Assembly: GCA_003214815.1 (NCBI GenBank)
Contig: QCLE01000001.1
Coordinates: 124,001-188,000 of the forward strand
From: Prochlorococcus sp. AG-412-J13
GTDB lineage: Bacteria > Cyanobacteriota > Cyanobacteriia > PCC-6307 > Cyanobiaceae
Reading direction: 5' to 3'
Length of the DNA: 64,000 nt
How positions within the stretch are numbered: position 1 is the stretch's first letter; every line of letters begins with the position of its first letter. This document shows positions 52,506-60,073 of this stretch, one piece after another. The notes beneath the pieces are model-generated. The model worked only from the letters and a program-made list of their open reading frames with translations. It had not been told where the DNA came from and did not search any database. A program made the translations under genes and the position numbers.

Positions 52506-52991
52506 ATGAAACACTTTCCTGATATTAATGAGATAAAACTATTAGAAAAAAATTCTCAAAAAAATGGTAGCGGAATTGTATTTGAGGAATTGTTAGGAAT
52601 ATGGAAGTTTAAGTATGTATGGGGAAAGGAGTCAGATGAAATCAAAAATATACCCAGTTCGATTCTCCAAGTATTGTCGGCAAGACTTGAATTAAAAAGT
52701 AAAAATAAAGAGGATCAAATAAATTATGAAATAAAAAATTCAATTAAGTTCGGATTATTAAATATTACTTTTATAGGCAGCGCAGAATTAAAAGGGCTCA
52801 GACCTTTATTGGCTTTTTATTTTGAAGAATTGAAAATTAGTATTAGTAGTTTTCCAATATTTAATAAGGAATTAAAAAAACCAGAAGATAAAAAAATGCC
52901 TTTTTTCTCACTTGTAGGAATTAGCACTAAAGATAATTGGTTGTGTGCTCGAGGCAGGGGCGGAGGGCTTGCAATATGGTTTAAGTCTTAA
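52506..52991 (+). CDS. Hypothetical protein, possibly PAP/fibrillin-like
   Basis: The 161-aa protein has LLGIWKFKYVWGK near the start, LNITFIGSAELKGLRPLLAF in the middle, and WLCARGRGGGLAIWFKS at the end. The start (LxGxWxLxY) and the beta-rich middle resemble plastid lipid-associated (fibrillin) proteins, but the match is weak and I would not assert it. The conserved GRGGG ending argues for a real family. Confidence 0.7.
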   Translation: MKHFPDINEIKLLEKNSQKNGSGIVFEELLGIWKFKYVWGKESDEIKNIPSSILQVLSARLELKSKNKEDQINYEIKNSIKFGLLNITFIGSAELKGLRPLLAFYFEELKISISSFPIFNKELKKPEDKKMPFFSLVGISTKDNWLCARGRGGGLAIWFKS

Positions 52992-52992
52992 A

Positions 52993-53208
52993 TTAGTGGT
53001 ATTCTCCTGGATGATCTACCTTTCTTACGGTAACTTTATCAACTTTTTGTCCATTAAATCTTAAGAGATCATCTCCTGAAAAGTCATAACCTAAGCGTTG
53101 ACCTATTAGGGCTATATCATCCGCTGTAGAGGATTTAGTAACCTGCTTTTTTAAGTCTTCATCAGATTGCATCTTAATTAAAAATTTTCTTATTTCAGAA
53201 AAACTCAT
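52993..53208 (-). CDS. Nif11-domain peptide (Nif11-like leader family)
   Basis: The 71-aa protein starts MSFSEIRKFLIKMQSDEDLK and continues KKQVTKSSTADDIALIGQRLGYDFSGDDL. This fits the Nif11 N-terminal domain (helical FL...D..L, then A/T-DDIA-IG-RLGY). In other picocyanobacteria such domains serve as leaders of lanthipeptides (prochlorosins). Here the tail has no Gly-Gly cleavage site or Cys-rich core, and no lanthionine synthetase is in the window. It is therefore an orphan Nif11 protein of unknown job. Confidence 0.78.
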   Translation of the reverse strand: MSFSEIRKFLIKMQSDEDLKKQVTKSSTADDIALIGQRLGYDFSGDDLLRFNGQKVDKVTVRKVDHPGEYH

Positions 53209-53299
53209 TACTAGAATTGAATGGATTGATGTTAAAGAAATTTATAAAATCTTTTTCTTAGTAAGAACAAGATAAATAGATAATCATTATACTATTTTT

Positions 53300-53617
53300 A
53301 TGACTTACTTATTCCTCTATGTAGTTGGCATAATTTTAATATGGTGGACATATCGTGTTGGTTGGCTTGAGGCGCTCAAAACAGTAGTTAAAGTTATAGT
53401 TCCCTCAGCGCTTATTATTTTATTTAACATTAAAGCCGGAAGATTACTTTTCAAAAGTCCTGTAGTCGGTTTGTTAAGCGCTTTGCCTACCTCTATTTTT
53501 ATTTTTAGAGGTTCATTGCCTTTAGTTAGTTATATAAATAACTGGATTGAAAATAAAATAAATAAGTATGATGATTCGGAAGTTATAGATACTGATTCTG
53601 TGCCTTTAGACGATTAA
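53300..53617 (+). CDS. Small membrane protein, hypothetical
   Basis: The 105-aa protein has an N-terminal helix (TYLFLYVVGIILIWWTYRV) and two further hydrophobic stretches (VVKVIVPSALIILFNI, VVGLLSALPTSIFIF), with an acidic tail (KYDDSEVIDTDSVPLDD). No family is recognised. It is divergent from the Nif11 gene. Confidence 0.7.
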   Translation: MTYLFLYVVGIILIWWTYRVGWLEALKTVVKVIVPSALIILFNIKAGRLLFKSPVVGLLSALPTSIFIFRGSLPLVSYINNWIENKINKYDDSEVIDTDSVPLDD

Positions 53618-53628
53618 TTTAATTTAAT

Positions 53629-54021
53629 TCAATCAAAGCCAAGAAATAATTCTTTGTGTACAACAAGAACATCAAATAAAGTTGTTCCATGAATAGGACT
53701 TAATGGGATTTTGTCTATATTCAATGCTTCTGCGCAAATTAAATGAGCATCCCATTTTGTATCGTGATCACTTATTTCAATTGACCACTCAATTACTTTG
53801 TTGAAATGATCTGGCATCTCCGAACCAATTTTTCTGCAAATTTGACATAGAACTGACAAAAGAGGAGGCTTTGATGTCCTTTTTAAATCTTTAATAAGAC
53901 TTGGCTGGGTAAAAACGCTTGTATAGCGGATGTAGTCTATTAATTCATATTCTTCTTTAGTGAGAGCTGCTTTATCTAATGCTCTTTCAAATTCGTGTAT
54001 GGGGGTTATGGGTCTCTCCAA
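53629..54021 (-). CDS. Conserved hypothetical protein, soluble
   Basis: The 130-aa protein (MERPITPIHEFERALDKAAL start) is helical and soluble, with two Cys in SVLCQICRKIG and a distinctive SPIHGTTLFDVLVVHKELF ending. It lies 4 bp downstream of tatA on the same strand, so it is probably co-transcribed with it. Nothing in the sequence identifies a reaction. Confidence 0.75.
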   Translation of the reverse strand: MERPITPIHEFERALDKAALTKEEYELIDYIRYTSVFTQPSLIKDLKRTSKPPLLSVLCQICRKIGSEMPDHFNKVIEWSIEISDHDTKWDAHLICAEALNIDKIPLSPIHGTTLFDVLVVHKELFLGFD

Positions 54022-54025
54022 GATA

Positions 54026-54316
54026 TTATTTGTTGCTGTTTTCTTTATTTGAAAAATTCTTGTTTTCTGAATCTATTTTTTCTTGCTTAATTTCATTTGT
54101 TTGATTGGTTTCTATAGATTTAGGAGATTCCTCTTTATCTTCTTCGTTCATAACTTGATCGATTTCATTTTGAAATTCGTTCGACGCTTTTTTAAGACTT
54201 TTCAAAGTTTTGCCAAGCTGTTTTCCTAATTCTGGAAGCTTTTTTGGACCAAAAATTAAAAGAGCTAAGATTAGTATTACAGTAACTTCAGGCAAACCTA
54301 CACCAAAAATATTCAT
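54026..54316 (-). CDS. tatA: Sec-independent protein translocase TatA/TatE
   Basis: TatA forms the pore that carries folded proteins across the thylakoid and plasma membranes. The 96-aa protein has the N-terminal helix VGLPEVTVILILALLIFG, the hinge FGPKKLPELGKQLGK, and a charged tail. It is about 40 residues longer than a minimal TatA. Twin-arginine substrates such as the Rieske protein need it. Confidence 0.95.
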   Translation of the reverse strand: MNIFGVGLPEVTVILILALLIFGPKKLPELGKQLGKTLKSLKKASNEFQNEIDQVMNEEDKEESPKSIETNQTNEIKQEKIDSENKNFSNKENSNK

Positions 54317-54406
54317 AGCGGATAACTATTTAAGTTGTGAGGAAATCTATTATTAAATATAGTCAAAATATGTAAAAATTTCATTCTTGGAATAGCTTTA
54401 TTAATA

Positions 54407-54544
54407 TTAAAAAATTTTGAAAAATATGATTGTTATTAATACCCCTTTAAAGAAAACTAACCAAAGTAATTGATAATCACTCAATTTGAATTTTTTTTGG
54501 TACCAATTTATAAGAGTTTTGTGTTTATCTAGTAATCTTCTCAT
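54407..54544 (-). CDS. Small membrane protein, unknown
   Basis: A 45-aa ORF (MRRLLDKHKTLINWYQKKFK, then a hydrophobic stretch ending ITIIFFKIF) has a basic N-terminus and one helix (LLWLVFFKGVLITIIFF). Not in the track. It sits 90 bp upstream of tatA on the same strand. Coding is plausible on composition and the clean frame. Confidence 0.55.
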   Translation of the reverse strand: MRRLLDKHKTLINWYQKKFKLSDYQLLWLVFFKGVLITIIFFKIF

Positions 54545-54718
54545 TTGCACGGAGACTATTTTTTATTATGACTAATTTTATCTTAATTTCTTTTATTATT
54601 GTTTTGTGAGAAATCCTAGATTTAACTAAAATTAGATTATTTTTTTAAATTTTAATCTTTTTCTAAATTAATCTTGCTCCTAAATTATTGAAACTTATCG
54701 CTAAATTTCTGTAAAAAA

Positions 54719-54958
54719 ATGAAGTACTTATTTGTTGTTTTTTACCTAAGTTTTCTAATTAACCCAGCTGAAGCCGTTACCACAAAAATGTTTAAAGTAT
54801 TGGATACTTGCGCAAGATATCGACTTGGTGAGATTGATGCTAATGAGGCTATAGAAAAACTAAAATTAAAATTAACGAACTCTTCTACAAATCAGCCAAA
54901 GGAATTAGTAAGAAAATATTGTTCAGTATTTACTCCAAATGAAAAAATTGAATTTTAA
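54719..54958 (+). CDS. Secreted small hypothetical protein
   Basis: The 79-aa protein has a signal peptide (YLFVVFYLSFLINPAEA, cut after AEA) and a mature part (VTTKMFKVLDTCARYRLGEI onward) with two Cys (DTCARY and RKYCSVF) that could form a disulfide. It should be exported. No known enzymatic motif is present. Confidence 0.7.
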   Translation: MKYLFVVFYLSFLINPAEAVTTKMFKVLDTCARYRLGEIDANEAIEKLKLKLTNSSTNQPKELVRKYCSVFTPNEKIEF

Positions 54959-54974
54959 TTTTATCTATACATTT

Positions 54975-55097
54975 TTAATTATTCTTTTTTGAATAATCTT
55001 TAGCTTTGTTTCGGATTTCTTTAACTTTTTTAAATTTAGTTATTTTTCAATTAAAAATAACTCCTAAAAAAAGAATAAGAAATAGAAAAAATATAAA
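54975..55097 (-). pseudogene. Possible remnant of a small membrane protein with in-frame TGA
   Basis: On the minus strand, a frame of [15 protein letters not shown] (helix) is followed by N, an in-frame TGA (55047-55049), then KITKFKKVKEIRNKAKDYSK and KNN before a TAA. A helix plus basic coiled-coil tail is a common small-protein layout, and it stays open on both sides of one stop. No start codon is visible. In AT-rich DNA this could be chance. Confidence 0.3.
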
Positions 55098-55255
55098 TTA
55101 TTTATCCTATAAGCGATTTAACAAATTCACCCTAGTTTATTACAATAATGTCTTAGTATCTTTTAAAACAAAAAAACTTACTTTAATAATAGTTATTTAC
55201 TTTGAAGGCCACAATAACATTTTAACCTCTAATATGGAGCTTTAACAGAATTATT

Positions 55256-55705
55256 TTGCAGATTGGAGATAAAATTCCAGAATTTTCTTTACTGGATCAA
55301 AATGGAACTAAAAGATCCAATAAGGGACTAAAAAATCCCCTAGTTTTGTTTTTTTATCCAAAAGATGATACGCCTGGTTGCACAATAGAAGTTTGCGGAT
55401 TTAGAGATAAATATGACTTATTTAAAGTATTAGGCGCGCAAGTTTGGGGCGTAAGTAATGGAAGTACCTCAAGTCATTTAGCATTTGCCAATAAAAATAA
55501 ATTACAATATCCACTTCTTTGCGATACGAATGACTCTCTTAGGAAAACTTTTAAAGTTCCTAAAGTATTAGGTTTTATGGATGGTAGGGTGACTTACGTT
55601 ATCGATCGCAAAGGGACAGTTAGACATATTTTTAGAGATTTATTGAATGGTCCTGAACACATTAAAGAGGCTATTAGAGTTCTTAAGGAAATTCAAAATC
55701 AATAA
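55256..55705 (+). CDS. bcp: Thioredoxin-dependent peroxiredoxin, BCP/PrxQ type
   Basis: PrxQ reduces hydrogen and lipid hydroperoxides. The 149-aa protein contains the peroxidatic and resolving Cys as FFYPKDDTPGCTIEVCGFRD (CxxxxC spacing), and a C-terminal TYVIDRKGTVRHIF. The start is TTG at 55256, immediately before MQIGDKIPEFSL, with no better ATG; this matches the family N-terminus. It is a stand-alone gene. Confidence 0.95.
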   Translation: MQIGDKIPEFSLLDQNGTKRSNKGLKNPLVLFFYPKDDTPGCTIEVCGFRDKYDLFKVLGAQVWGVSNGSTSSHLAFANKNKLQYPLLCDTNDSLRKTFKVPKVLGFMDGRVTYVIDRKGTVRHIFRDLLNGPEHIKEAIRVLKEIQNQ

Positions 55706-55773
55706 ATTATTATTCCCAAAAATATAGATTAATAAGTTTTGTTTTATTATAGTTTTAGCTTTTATTTTAAAAT

Positions 55774-56046
55774 ATGAAAAAAATGGGAATGCAGGCTGTT
55801 GATCTTGCTATTCAAAATGGAGTGGATCTTGACGGTACTCCAATCCCTAAAAAAATGATAGATCTGTATAACAGAATTATGGATGAGGAGAATAAAAGAC
55901 AAAGGAGTGGTGTTAAAAAATCAATGAGAAATAGATGCGTCAAAACTGGTTCTAAGCATTTTGATAAAGAAACATTGAATCAATTATTAATTGACTCAGG
56001 ATGGGAGGGTCTCAAAGAAAAGGAAATTTTATTTTTTTATAACTAA
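55774..56046 (+). CDS. Small conserved-type hypothetical protein
   Basis: The 90-aa protein starts MKKMGMQAVDLAIQNGVDLD (MGMQAVD is an alternative start) and is helical and basic, with a C-terminal SGWEGLKEKEILFFYN. GTPIPKKMIDLYNRI looks conserved. No domain is recognised. It is probably soluble. Confidence 0.65.
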   Translation: MKKMGMQAVDLAIQNGVDLDGTPIPKKMIDLYNRIMDEENKRQRSGVKKSMRNRCVKTGSKHFDKETLNQLLIDSGWEGLKEKEILFFYN

Positions 56047-56146
56047 AAAAATTTTTTATATTATCTTGAAAATTATTTATGGTAATTTTTTACTTAAATT
56101 AAGAAACTTAGAACTAATAGATATTTCTTAGATCTAATTTTTTGAA

Positions 56147-56491
56147 TTATTTAAACCATCTTTTTTTGTCAGAGGACATTTTTTTCTCTTCTTCAGCTGT
56201 TGTTTTATTAATTGCTTTTTTGAAAGCCAAGTTGGCTTCTATAACCGTAATTATTGATATCAAAAAAAGACCAGAAATTCCGATTATTTGTTCTCTTTGA
56301 GAAGGTTCTGAACCTCCTTGTAAAAAAAACCCTAAAGCGAACCATACAGTACTAGAAGTGATGGTTAAAAAATAGGGTTTCCATCTTCTTTGATATAAGT
56401 AACCGGATCCTAATCCAGGAAGGAAATTTAAAAAAGATGCTACCCACCCTTTTGAAGATGCAAGTATTTCATCTCTTGAGGGATAAGACAT
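56147..56491 (-). CDS. Membrane protein, hypothetical
   Basis: The 114-aa protein (MSYPSRDEILASSKGWVASF start) has three hydrophobic stretches, with a short loop FLNFLPGLGSGYLYQRRWKP that resembles small membrane proteins of the TM2-like layout (PGLGSGYLY). It ends with a Lys/Glu-rich cytosolic tail. It could be a TM2-domain-like protein, but the match is loose. A 34-aa ORF lies just upstream on the same strand. Confidence 0.68.
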   Translation of the reverse strand: MSYPSRDEILASSKGWVASFLNFLPGLGSGYLYQRRWKPYFLTITSSTVWFALGFFLQGGSEPSQREQIIGISGLFLISIITVIEANLAFKKAINKTTAEEEKKMSSDKKRWFK

Positions 56492-56496
56492 TTATA

Positions 56497-56601
56497 TTAG
56501 GTATTTATTAAATGTGAATTTATATAAGCAAAAGATATTGCTGCACAAATTACCCAACTGAAGGGTAAGAACATTCTTATCTTTTCTTTATTATTATTCA
56601 T
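56497..56601 (-). CDS. Small membrane protein, unknown
   Basis: A 34-aa ORF (MNNNKEKIRMFLPFSWVICA, then AISFAYINSHLINT) has a Lys/Asn-rich start and one helix. It lies 5 bp upstream of the 114-aa membrane protein and probably shares its transcript. Not in the track. Confidence 0.5.
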   Translation of the reverse strand: MNNNKEKIRMFLPFSWVICAAISFAYINSHLINT

Positions 56602-56670
56602 TTTTTAATTATGGAAAAAATTTTTAAAATCTGTGGATTTAATGGATACCTTAAAACTATAAGAATTAAA

Positions 56671-56698
56671 AAAGACGGTTTTAACCGTCTTTGAAAAA
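56671..56698 (-). terminator. Intrinsic terminator downstream of the 116-aa gene
   Basis: AAAGACGGTT TT AACCGTCTTT is a 10-bp perfect stem with a tiny loop (or 9 bp with a 4-nt loop), with A and T runs outside. It lies 22 bp after the stop of the minus-strand 116-aa gene, so it should end that transcript. Confidence 0.82.
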
Positions 56699-56719
56699 AG
56701 TAATTTCTCTTACAATAAA

Positions 56720-57070
56720 TTATTTATTTTTTGAGGCTGAGAGTAATTTAAGTTCTTTCTTTACTTCTTTTTCTCTCTCTTCAAGATGTTTTAGTTGAGC
56801 TTTAAAAGCATCTTCAAGTCTTACTTTTTGTGTTGTAATTTCATCAAGCTCTTCTTGATGTTGGTTTTTCTTTAACTCCTTCATTTCACTATCGGAAATA
56901 ATATATACTGAGCGATATGAAGGTGTTTCAAAAAGAAGATCAAACATTGAATACATAAGTGACCTTTGAAATAGTACAAATTCAATATCTGATAATTCTT
57001 TGAAATATGAAAGGATAAATACCGAAGATATTGATACGGCAAATACACCGAATTTCGGTTTACCAAACAT
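56720..57070 (-). CDS. Hypothetical protein with coiled-coil tail
   Basis: The 116-aa protein has a hydrophobic N-terminus (FGVFAVSISSVFILSYF), which may be a membrane anchor, a central variable part, and a long C-terminal coiled coil (EELDEITTQKVRLEDAFKAQ onward). No family is recognised. The terminator that follows supports a real transcript. The overlapping 65-aa track ORF in another frame is noise. Confidence 0.68.
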   Translation of the reverse strand: MFGKPKFGVFAVSISSVFILSYFKELSDIEFVLFQRSLMYSMFDLLFETPSYRSVYIISDSEMKELKKNQHQEELDEITTQKVRLEDAFKAQLKHLEEREKEVKKELKLLSASKNK

Positions 57071-57160
57071 AACCGCACAGTATTTACCGATCGAATTTTA
57101 AGATATGTTTTAAAGTATTAGAAAAATAATTCTAAAAATCTAAATTAAGAAGAACTAAAA

Positions 57161-57598
57161 ATGGATTTAAAAATTACTAAAACATTAGTAATACCATCCA
57201 ACGAAATTAAGTGGCGATTTTCCAGATCTTCAGGTCCTGGAGGCCAGAATGTAAATAAAATTGAAAGCAGAGTAGAGATTATTTTTAATATAGAAGATTC
57301 AAAAGTACTAAATGACTATCAGAAAGCAATTATCAAGATTAATTTGAAAAATAAATTAGTGAAAAATAGTTTATGTTTAGCGGTTCAAGAACATAGAAAT
57401 CAATTACTAAATAGGCAGCTAGCCTTAATGAAATTCAGTTCAATCATAAAAGATGGCTTAAATAAACCATTTAAATTTAGAAAATCTACAAAACCTACTA
57501 AAGCATCGCAAAAGAAAAGAGTTGAGTTTAAGAAAAAACATGGCGAATTGAAAAAAAGTAGGCAAAAAGAAAAAATATATCAAGTATTAGAAAAATAG
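57161..57598 (+). CDS. arfB: GGQ-domain ribosome rescue factor, ArfB (YaeJ)-like
   Basis: ArfB-type factors release peptides from ribosomes stalled on truncated mRNA. The 145-aa protein has the catalytic SRSSGPGGQNVNKIESRVEI, then a short linker, and a lysine-rich C-terminal tail (TKPTKASQKKRVEFKKKHGE) that enters the empty mRNA channel. The length is normal. tmRNA was not seen in the window. It starts ATG 57161. Confidence 0.9.
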   Translation: MDLKITKTLVIPSNEIKWRFSRSSGPGGQNVNKIESRVEIIFNIEDSKVLNDYQKAIIKINLKNKLVKNSLCLAVQEHRNQLLNRQLALMKFSSIIKDGLNKPFKFRKSTKPTKASQKKRVEFKKKHGELKKSRQKEKIYQVLEK

Positions 57599-57657
57599 AT
57601 ATTTCCCTCGCAAATTGTAATTAAAGCATATGATTAATTTAATTTCATTTTGGTTTA

Positions 57658-57906
57658 TTGAATTCAAATAATGATTTTTGGTTAATTGACTCCAATTTTG
57701 TAGGGGTGATGCGTTTTCATAAAGATAAAGAGCATTCTGATAAATCTATTGCTTATATGTTTATTGAAGAAGGGATCATTATGGGAATTCATGGGGAAAA
57801 TCCTCCATTAATGAAAACTAGAAAAAAAATTGTTATTGAAGAAGCAAGATTATTATGGCAAAAATTGTTAAATGAAGGTTGGAAAAAAACTAGTAAAAAA
57901 TGGTGA
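57658..57906 (+). CDS. DUF1651-like small protein
   Basis: The 82-aa protein starts at TTG 57658 and ends VIEEARLLWQKLLNEGWKKT plus a short tail. The ARxLWxxLLxxGW end is what I recall for DUF1651, a family of marine picocyanobacteria. No known function. An alternative start cannot be excluded. Confidence 0.65.
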   Translation: MNSNNDFWLIDSNFVGVMRFHKDKEHSDKSIAYMFIEEGIIMGIHGENPPLMKTRKKIVIEEARLLWQKLLNEGWKKTSKKW

Positions 57907-57934
57907 GGAAATTCAACAATAAATTTCTTTAATT

Positions 57935-58099
57935 TCAGAAAATAAATGAACCTTTAGGATATAGCCTGGAAATTTTTTTATGTTGTAATAATTTCTTTTT
58001 TTTGATGTCGTTTTCATATCTTCTCAACATGATTTGATAGTTTATAACTCCAAAAATTACTAAAAAGACAATAAATCTTATTCCTGCCTCAAAGTTCAT
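57935..58099 (-). CDS. Small membrane protein, hypothetical
   Basis: The track ORF (68 aa) opens with MISNCQIKIKLNTH, which looks non-coding. An internal ATG (58099) gives a 54-aa protein starting MNFEAGIRFIVFLVIFGVIN, with one helix and a Lys-rich tail (YENDIKKKKLLQHKK). I prefer it. It lies 62 bp downstream of the CPBP protease on the same strand. Confidence 0.55.
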   Translation of the reverse strand: MNFEAGIRFIVFLVIFGVINYQIMLRRYENDIKKKKLLQHKKISRLYPKGSFIF

Positions 58100-58161
58100 A
58101 TGAGTATTGAGCTTTATTTTAATCTGACAATTACTAATCAAAAATCAATCGGTATTAATAT

Positions 58162-59022
58162 CTAATTAAAAGGTCTAGGAAAAATCTTTTTTGATTTTAT
58201 TGCATAAAAAATACATAACAAAATTAATATTAAAATTGCACTAAAGCTTCCGATTGGGTTTGGAATATTTTGTGTAAAAGGCCCTGCTAAAAAAGAAGGT
58301 GTATTGTCTTTGAATTCTATTAATCCGTTATTTATAAAAAACCAAATACCCACAAGTCCTGCATGAATTCCTATGCAATTCCATAGAGAACCTTTATATC
58401 TAATTTTTACTAATGATAGAAATATCCCAAGTAAAATAAATCCTAAACGTAATCCTATTATGTTCCAAAAGAACTCATTTGATAAATTATGAACAAAGCT
58501 AAAAACTATAGCTTGTAAAGCTATTGATATTTTTGTGCCATATTCAAATTTTAATTCTTCTAGCAACCAGCCTCTAAAAATTATTTCCTCTGCTAATCCA
58601 ACACCTAATCCCAGTACAATAGAATTTAATAATATTATTGGCGAGAATTCACCTATCCAAGAAATATAATTTTTTTGCAATAGTGGTACCAGAATTAGAA
58701 TTATTAAAACTAAAGCAAATAAAATACCTTTAGAAAAATTGACAAAGTTTTTTAAGAATTTGTCTTTAGTTATCCCAAGAAGTACCCAAGTACTTGATTT
58801 GTTTCGTTTTATATAAAACCAATATGGGAGAAAAAAGATAAAAAGTAAGAAAGTAATAATAGTTCCAATTAAGGATAAATTTTCTTTTTCAAAATTAAAC
58901 AATAAAAGTGGCTGAGATAAAGCCCAGCCAATGCCATAAAGAATTGGAATAAAAAATATAGTGGATAAAAATCTTGGTCTTAAAAGAAAAAAACTTTTAA
59001 TTAATAGCATTACATTTTTCAT
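58162..59022 (-). CDS. CPBP-family intramembrane protease (CAAX-like)
   Basis: The 286-aa protein has eight or so hydrophobic helices and the CPBP/ABI motifs: LAEEIIFRGWLLEEL (EExxxR), then FSFVHNLSNE (the HxxN-type His) and the third His in GIHAGLVGIWF. Such proteins are membrane-embedded metallo- or glutamic proteases implicated in protein processing or bacteriocin immunity. The substrate is unknown. Confidence 0.88.
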   Translation of the reverse strand: MKNVMLLIKSFFLLRPRFLSTIFFIPILYGIGWALSQPLLLFNFEKENLSLIGTIITFLLFIFFLPYWFYIKRNKSSTWVLLGITKDKFLKNFVNFSKGILFALVLIILILVPLLQKNYISWIGEFSPIILLNSIVLGLGVGLAEEIIFRGWLLEELKFEYGTKISIALQAIVFSFVHNLSNEFFWNIIGLRLGFILLGIFLSLVKIRYKGSLWNCIGIHAGLVGIWFFINNGLIEFKDNTPSFLAGPFTQNIPNPIGSFSAILILILLCIFYAIKSKKIFPRPFN

Positions 59023-59113
59023 TTTAGTTTGGATATTAATTAACCCCAGCCTTTGCTTTTTATTATTCTAACTACTTGTTCAAAAAGATTTAATTTTTTC
59101 TTTTTACTGTAAT

Positions 59114-59236
59114 TTACGTTTTTGAGAAATGAGATAAATCTTTATAAAATTGCCGAGTTGTTTTTTCTTCTTTATCACTAGGCCAAAGTAAGTCTGAGCC
59201 CTATTCATATTCTTCTTTATATCTTTCTTTATTCAA
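59114..59236 (-). pseudogene. Small gene remnant with an in-frame TAG
   Basis: Minus strand: from TTG 59236 the frame reads LNKERYKEEYE, then TAG (59201-59203), then GSDLLWPSDKEEKTTRQFYK and DLSHFSKT before TAA. The residues on both sides look like one acidic soluble protein (about 40 codons). The single stop would truncate it to 11 residues. It could be a decayed gene, a readthrough, or an error. Confidence 0.4.
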
Positions 59237-59324
59237 ATTTTTTTATATCTTAATAATTTAATTTTTACTTATTGCAAATGCTTAAAAGTGAGATTTATTA
59301 AAATTGTAGATTTATTTAAAATTT

Positions 59325-59414
59325 ATGCTTATTAATCTTTCCACTTTAATTCTTACGTTAATATCTCCTTTGCTTATTTTTGCAGTAATAGTTTCTGTGT
59401 ACTTATTTCATTAG
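59325..59414 (+). CDS. Small single-helix membrane protein, unknown
   Basis: A 29-aa ORF (MLINLSTLILTLISPLLIFA, then VIVSVYLFH) is almost entirely hydrophobic. It may be one of the tiny single-helix proteins common in Prochlorococcus. Low certainty because of length. Confidence 0.4.
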   Translation: MLINLSTLILTLISPLLIFAVIVSVYLFH

Positions 59415-59443
59415 GAAGGATTTATTAAATAATTTATACTAAT

Positions 59444-59539
59444 TTAAGGGTGTATTATACCTGCTTTTTCTAATGCAAATGATAAAACTGCAATTATCGC
59501 CATTAGAGTTAAAATCTTGTTCTTTTTGATGAAATCCAT
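59444..59539 (-). CDS. Small membrane protein, unknown
   Basis: A 31-aa ORF (MDFIKKNKILTLMAIIAVLS, then FALEKAGIIHP) has a Lys-rich start and one helix. Similar in size to other tiny membrane proteins nearby; no family. Not in the track. Confidence 0.45.
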   Translation of the reverse strand: MDFIKKNKILTLMAIIAVLSFALEKAGIIHP

Positions 59540-59610
59540 AATGCATATTTATAATCTATTTATTAAATTATTATATAAAGAAATAAATAATTAAAATTAT
59601 AACAATTACG

Positions 59611-59751
59611 ATGGAACCCATATATGTAGGAGATTTAGTTCACTCAATAGCATCTTATAAAAAGGTTATTGAAAAATATGATAAAGGTATAAAAGAAGGC
59701 GAATTTTATGAAGAACCTTTTGGCAGAGATTTTAATTACACTAATTGGTAA
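59611..59751 (+). CDS. Small soluble hypothetical protein
   Basis: A 46-aa ORF (MEPIYVGDLVHSIASYKKVI, then EKYDKGIKEGEFYEEPFGRD and FNYTNW) looks globular and coding. The start is a clean ATG. Its last 44 bp overlap the next reading frame (59708). No family is recognised. Confidence 0.6.
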   Translation: MEPIYVGDLVHSIASYKKVIEKYDKGIKEGEFYEEPFGRDFNYTNW

Positions 59752-59956
59752 ATATTCTTACTACAAAATAACTTTTGCCTTAGCAGATTGGATTAGAGAG
59801 TGGAGAAAGAGCAGGGATAAGAATCTTTCTATTGATGATTGTGTTAAATTCGTTCAGTGGAAATTGTAAGATTATGAACTTTCTGATATTGATAAAAGAA
59901 TAATAGAAGTGATGTTTGCTCTATTAATCAGAATAAGTAAGAATTATATACTTTAA
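59708..59956 (+). pseudogene. 82-residue small gene broken by one in-frame TAA
   Basis: From ATG 59708 the frame reads MKNLLAEILITLIGKYSYYK and on through ADWIREWRKSRDKNLSIDDC to FVQWKL, then TAA (59867-59869). It continues in the same frame as DYELSDIDKRIIEVMFALLI and RISKNYIL to a second TAA. Both parts look like one small helical protein, so the intact gene was probably about 82 aa. As it stands, the first stop gives a 53-aa product, which may still be made. It overlaps the previous ORF by 44 bp. Confidence 0.5.
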
Positions 59957-60073
59957 TTTTTTATATTTATCTATAAAAAACAAAGAATCATTAAAATCAT
60001 CTTACAAATTAAGAAAAAAGTAAATCAGCATATTTACGGATTTACTGAAAATATAAAAAGGAGTAATTTATAA

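Noticed and set aside
55006-55245. 79-aa TTG-start ORF before bcp
   Set aside because: Very Lys/Asn/Phe-rich, random-looking sequence with no start signal.
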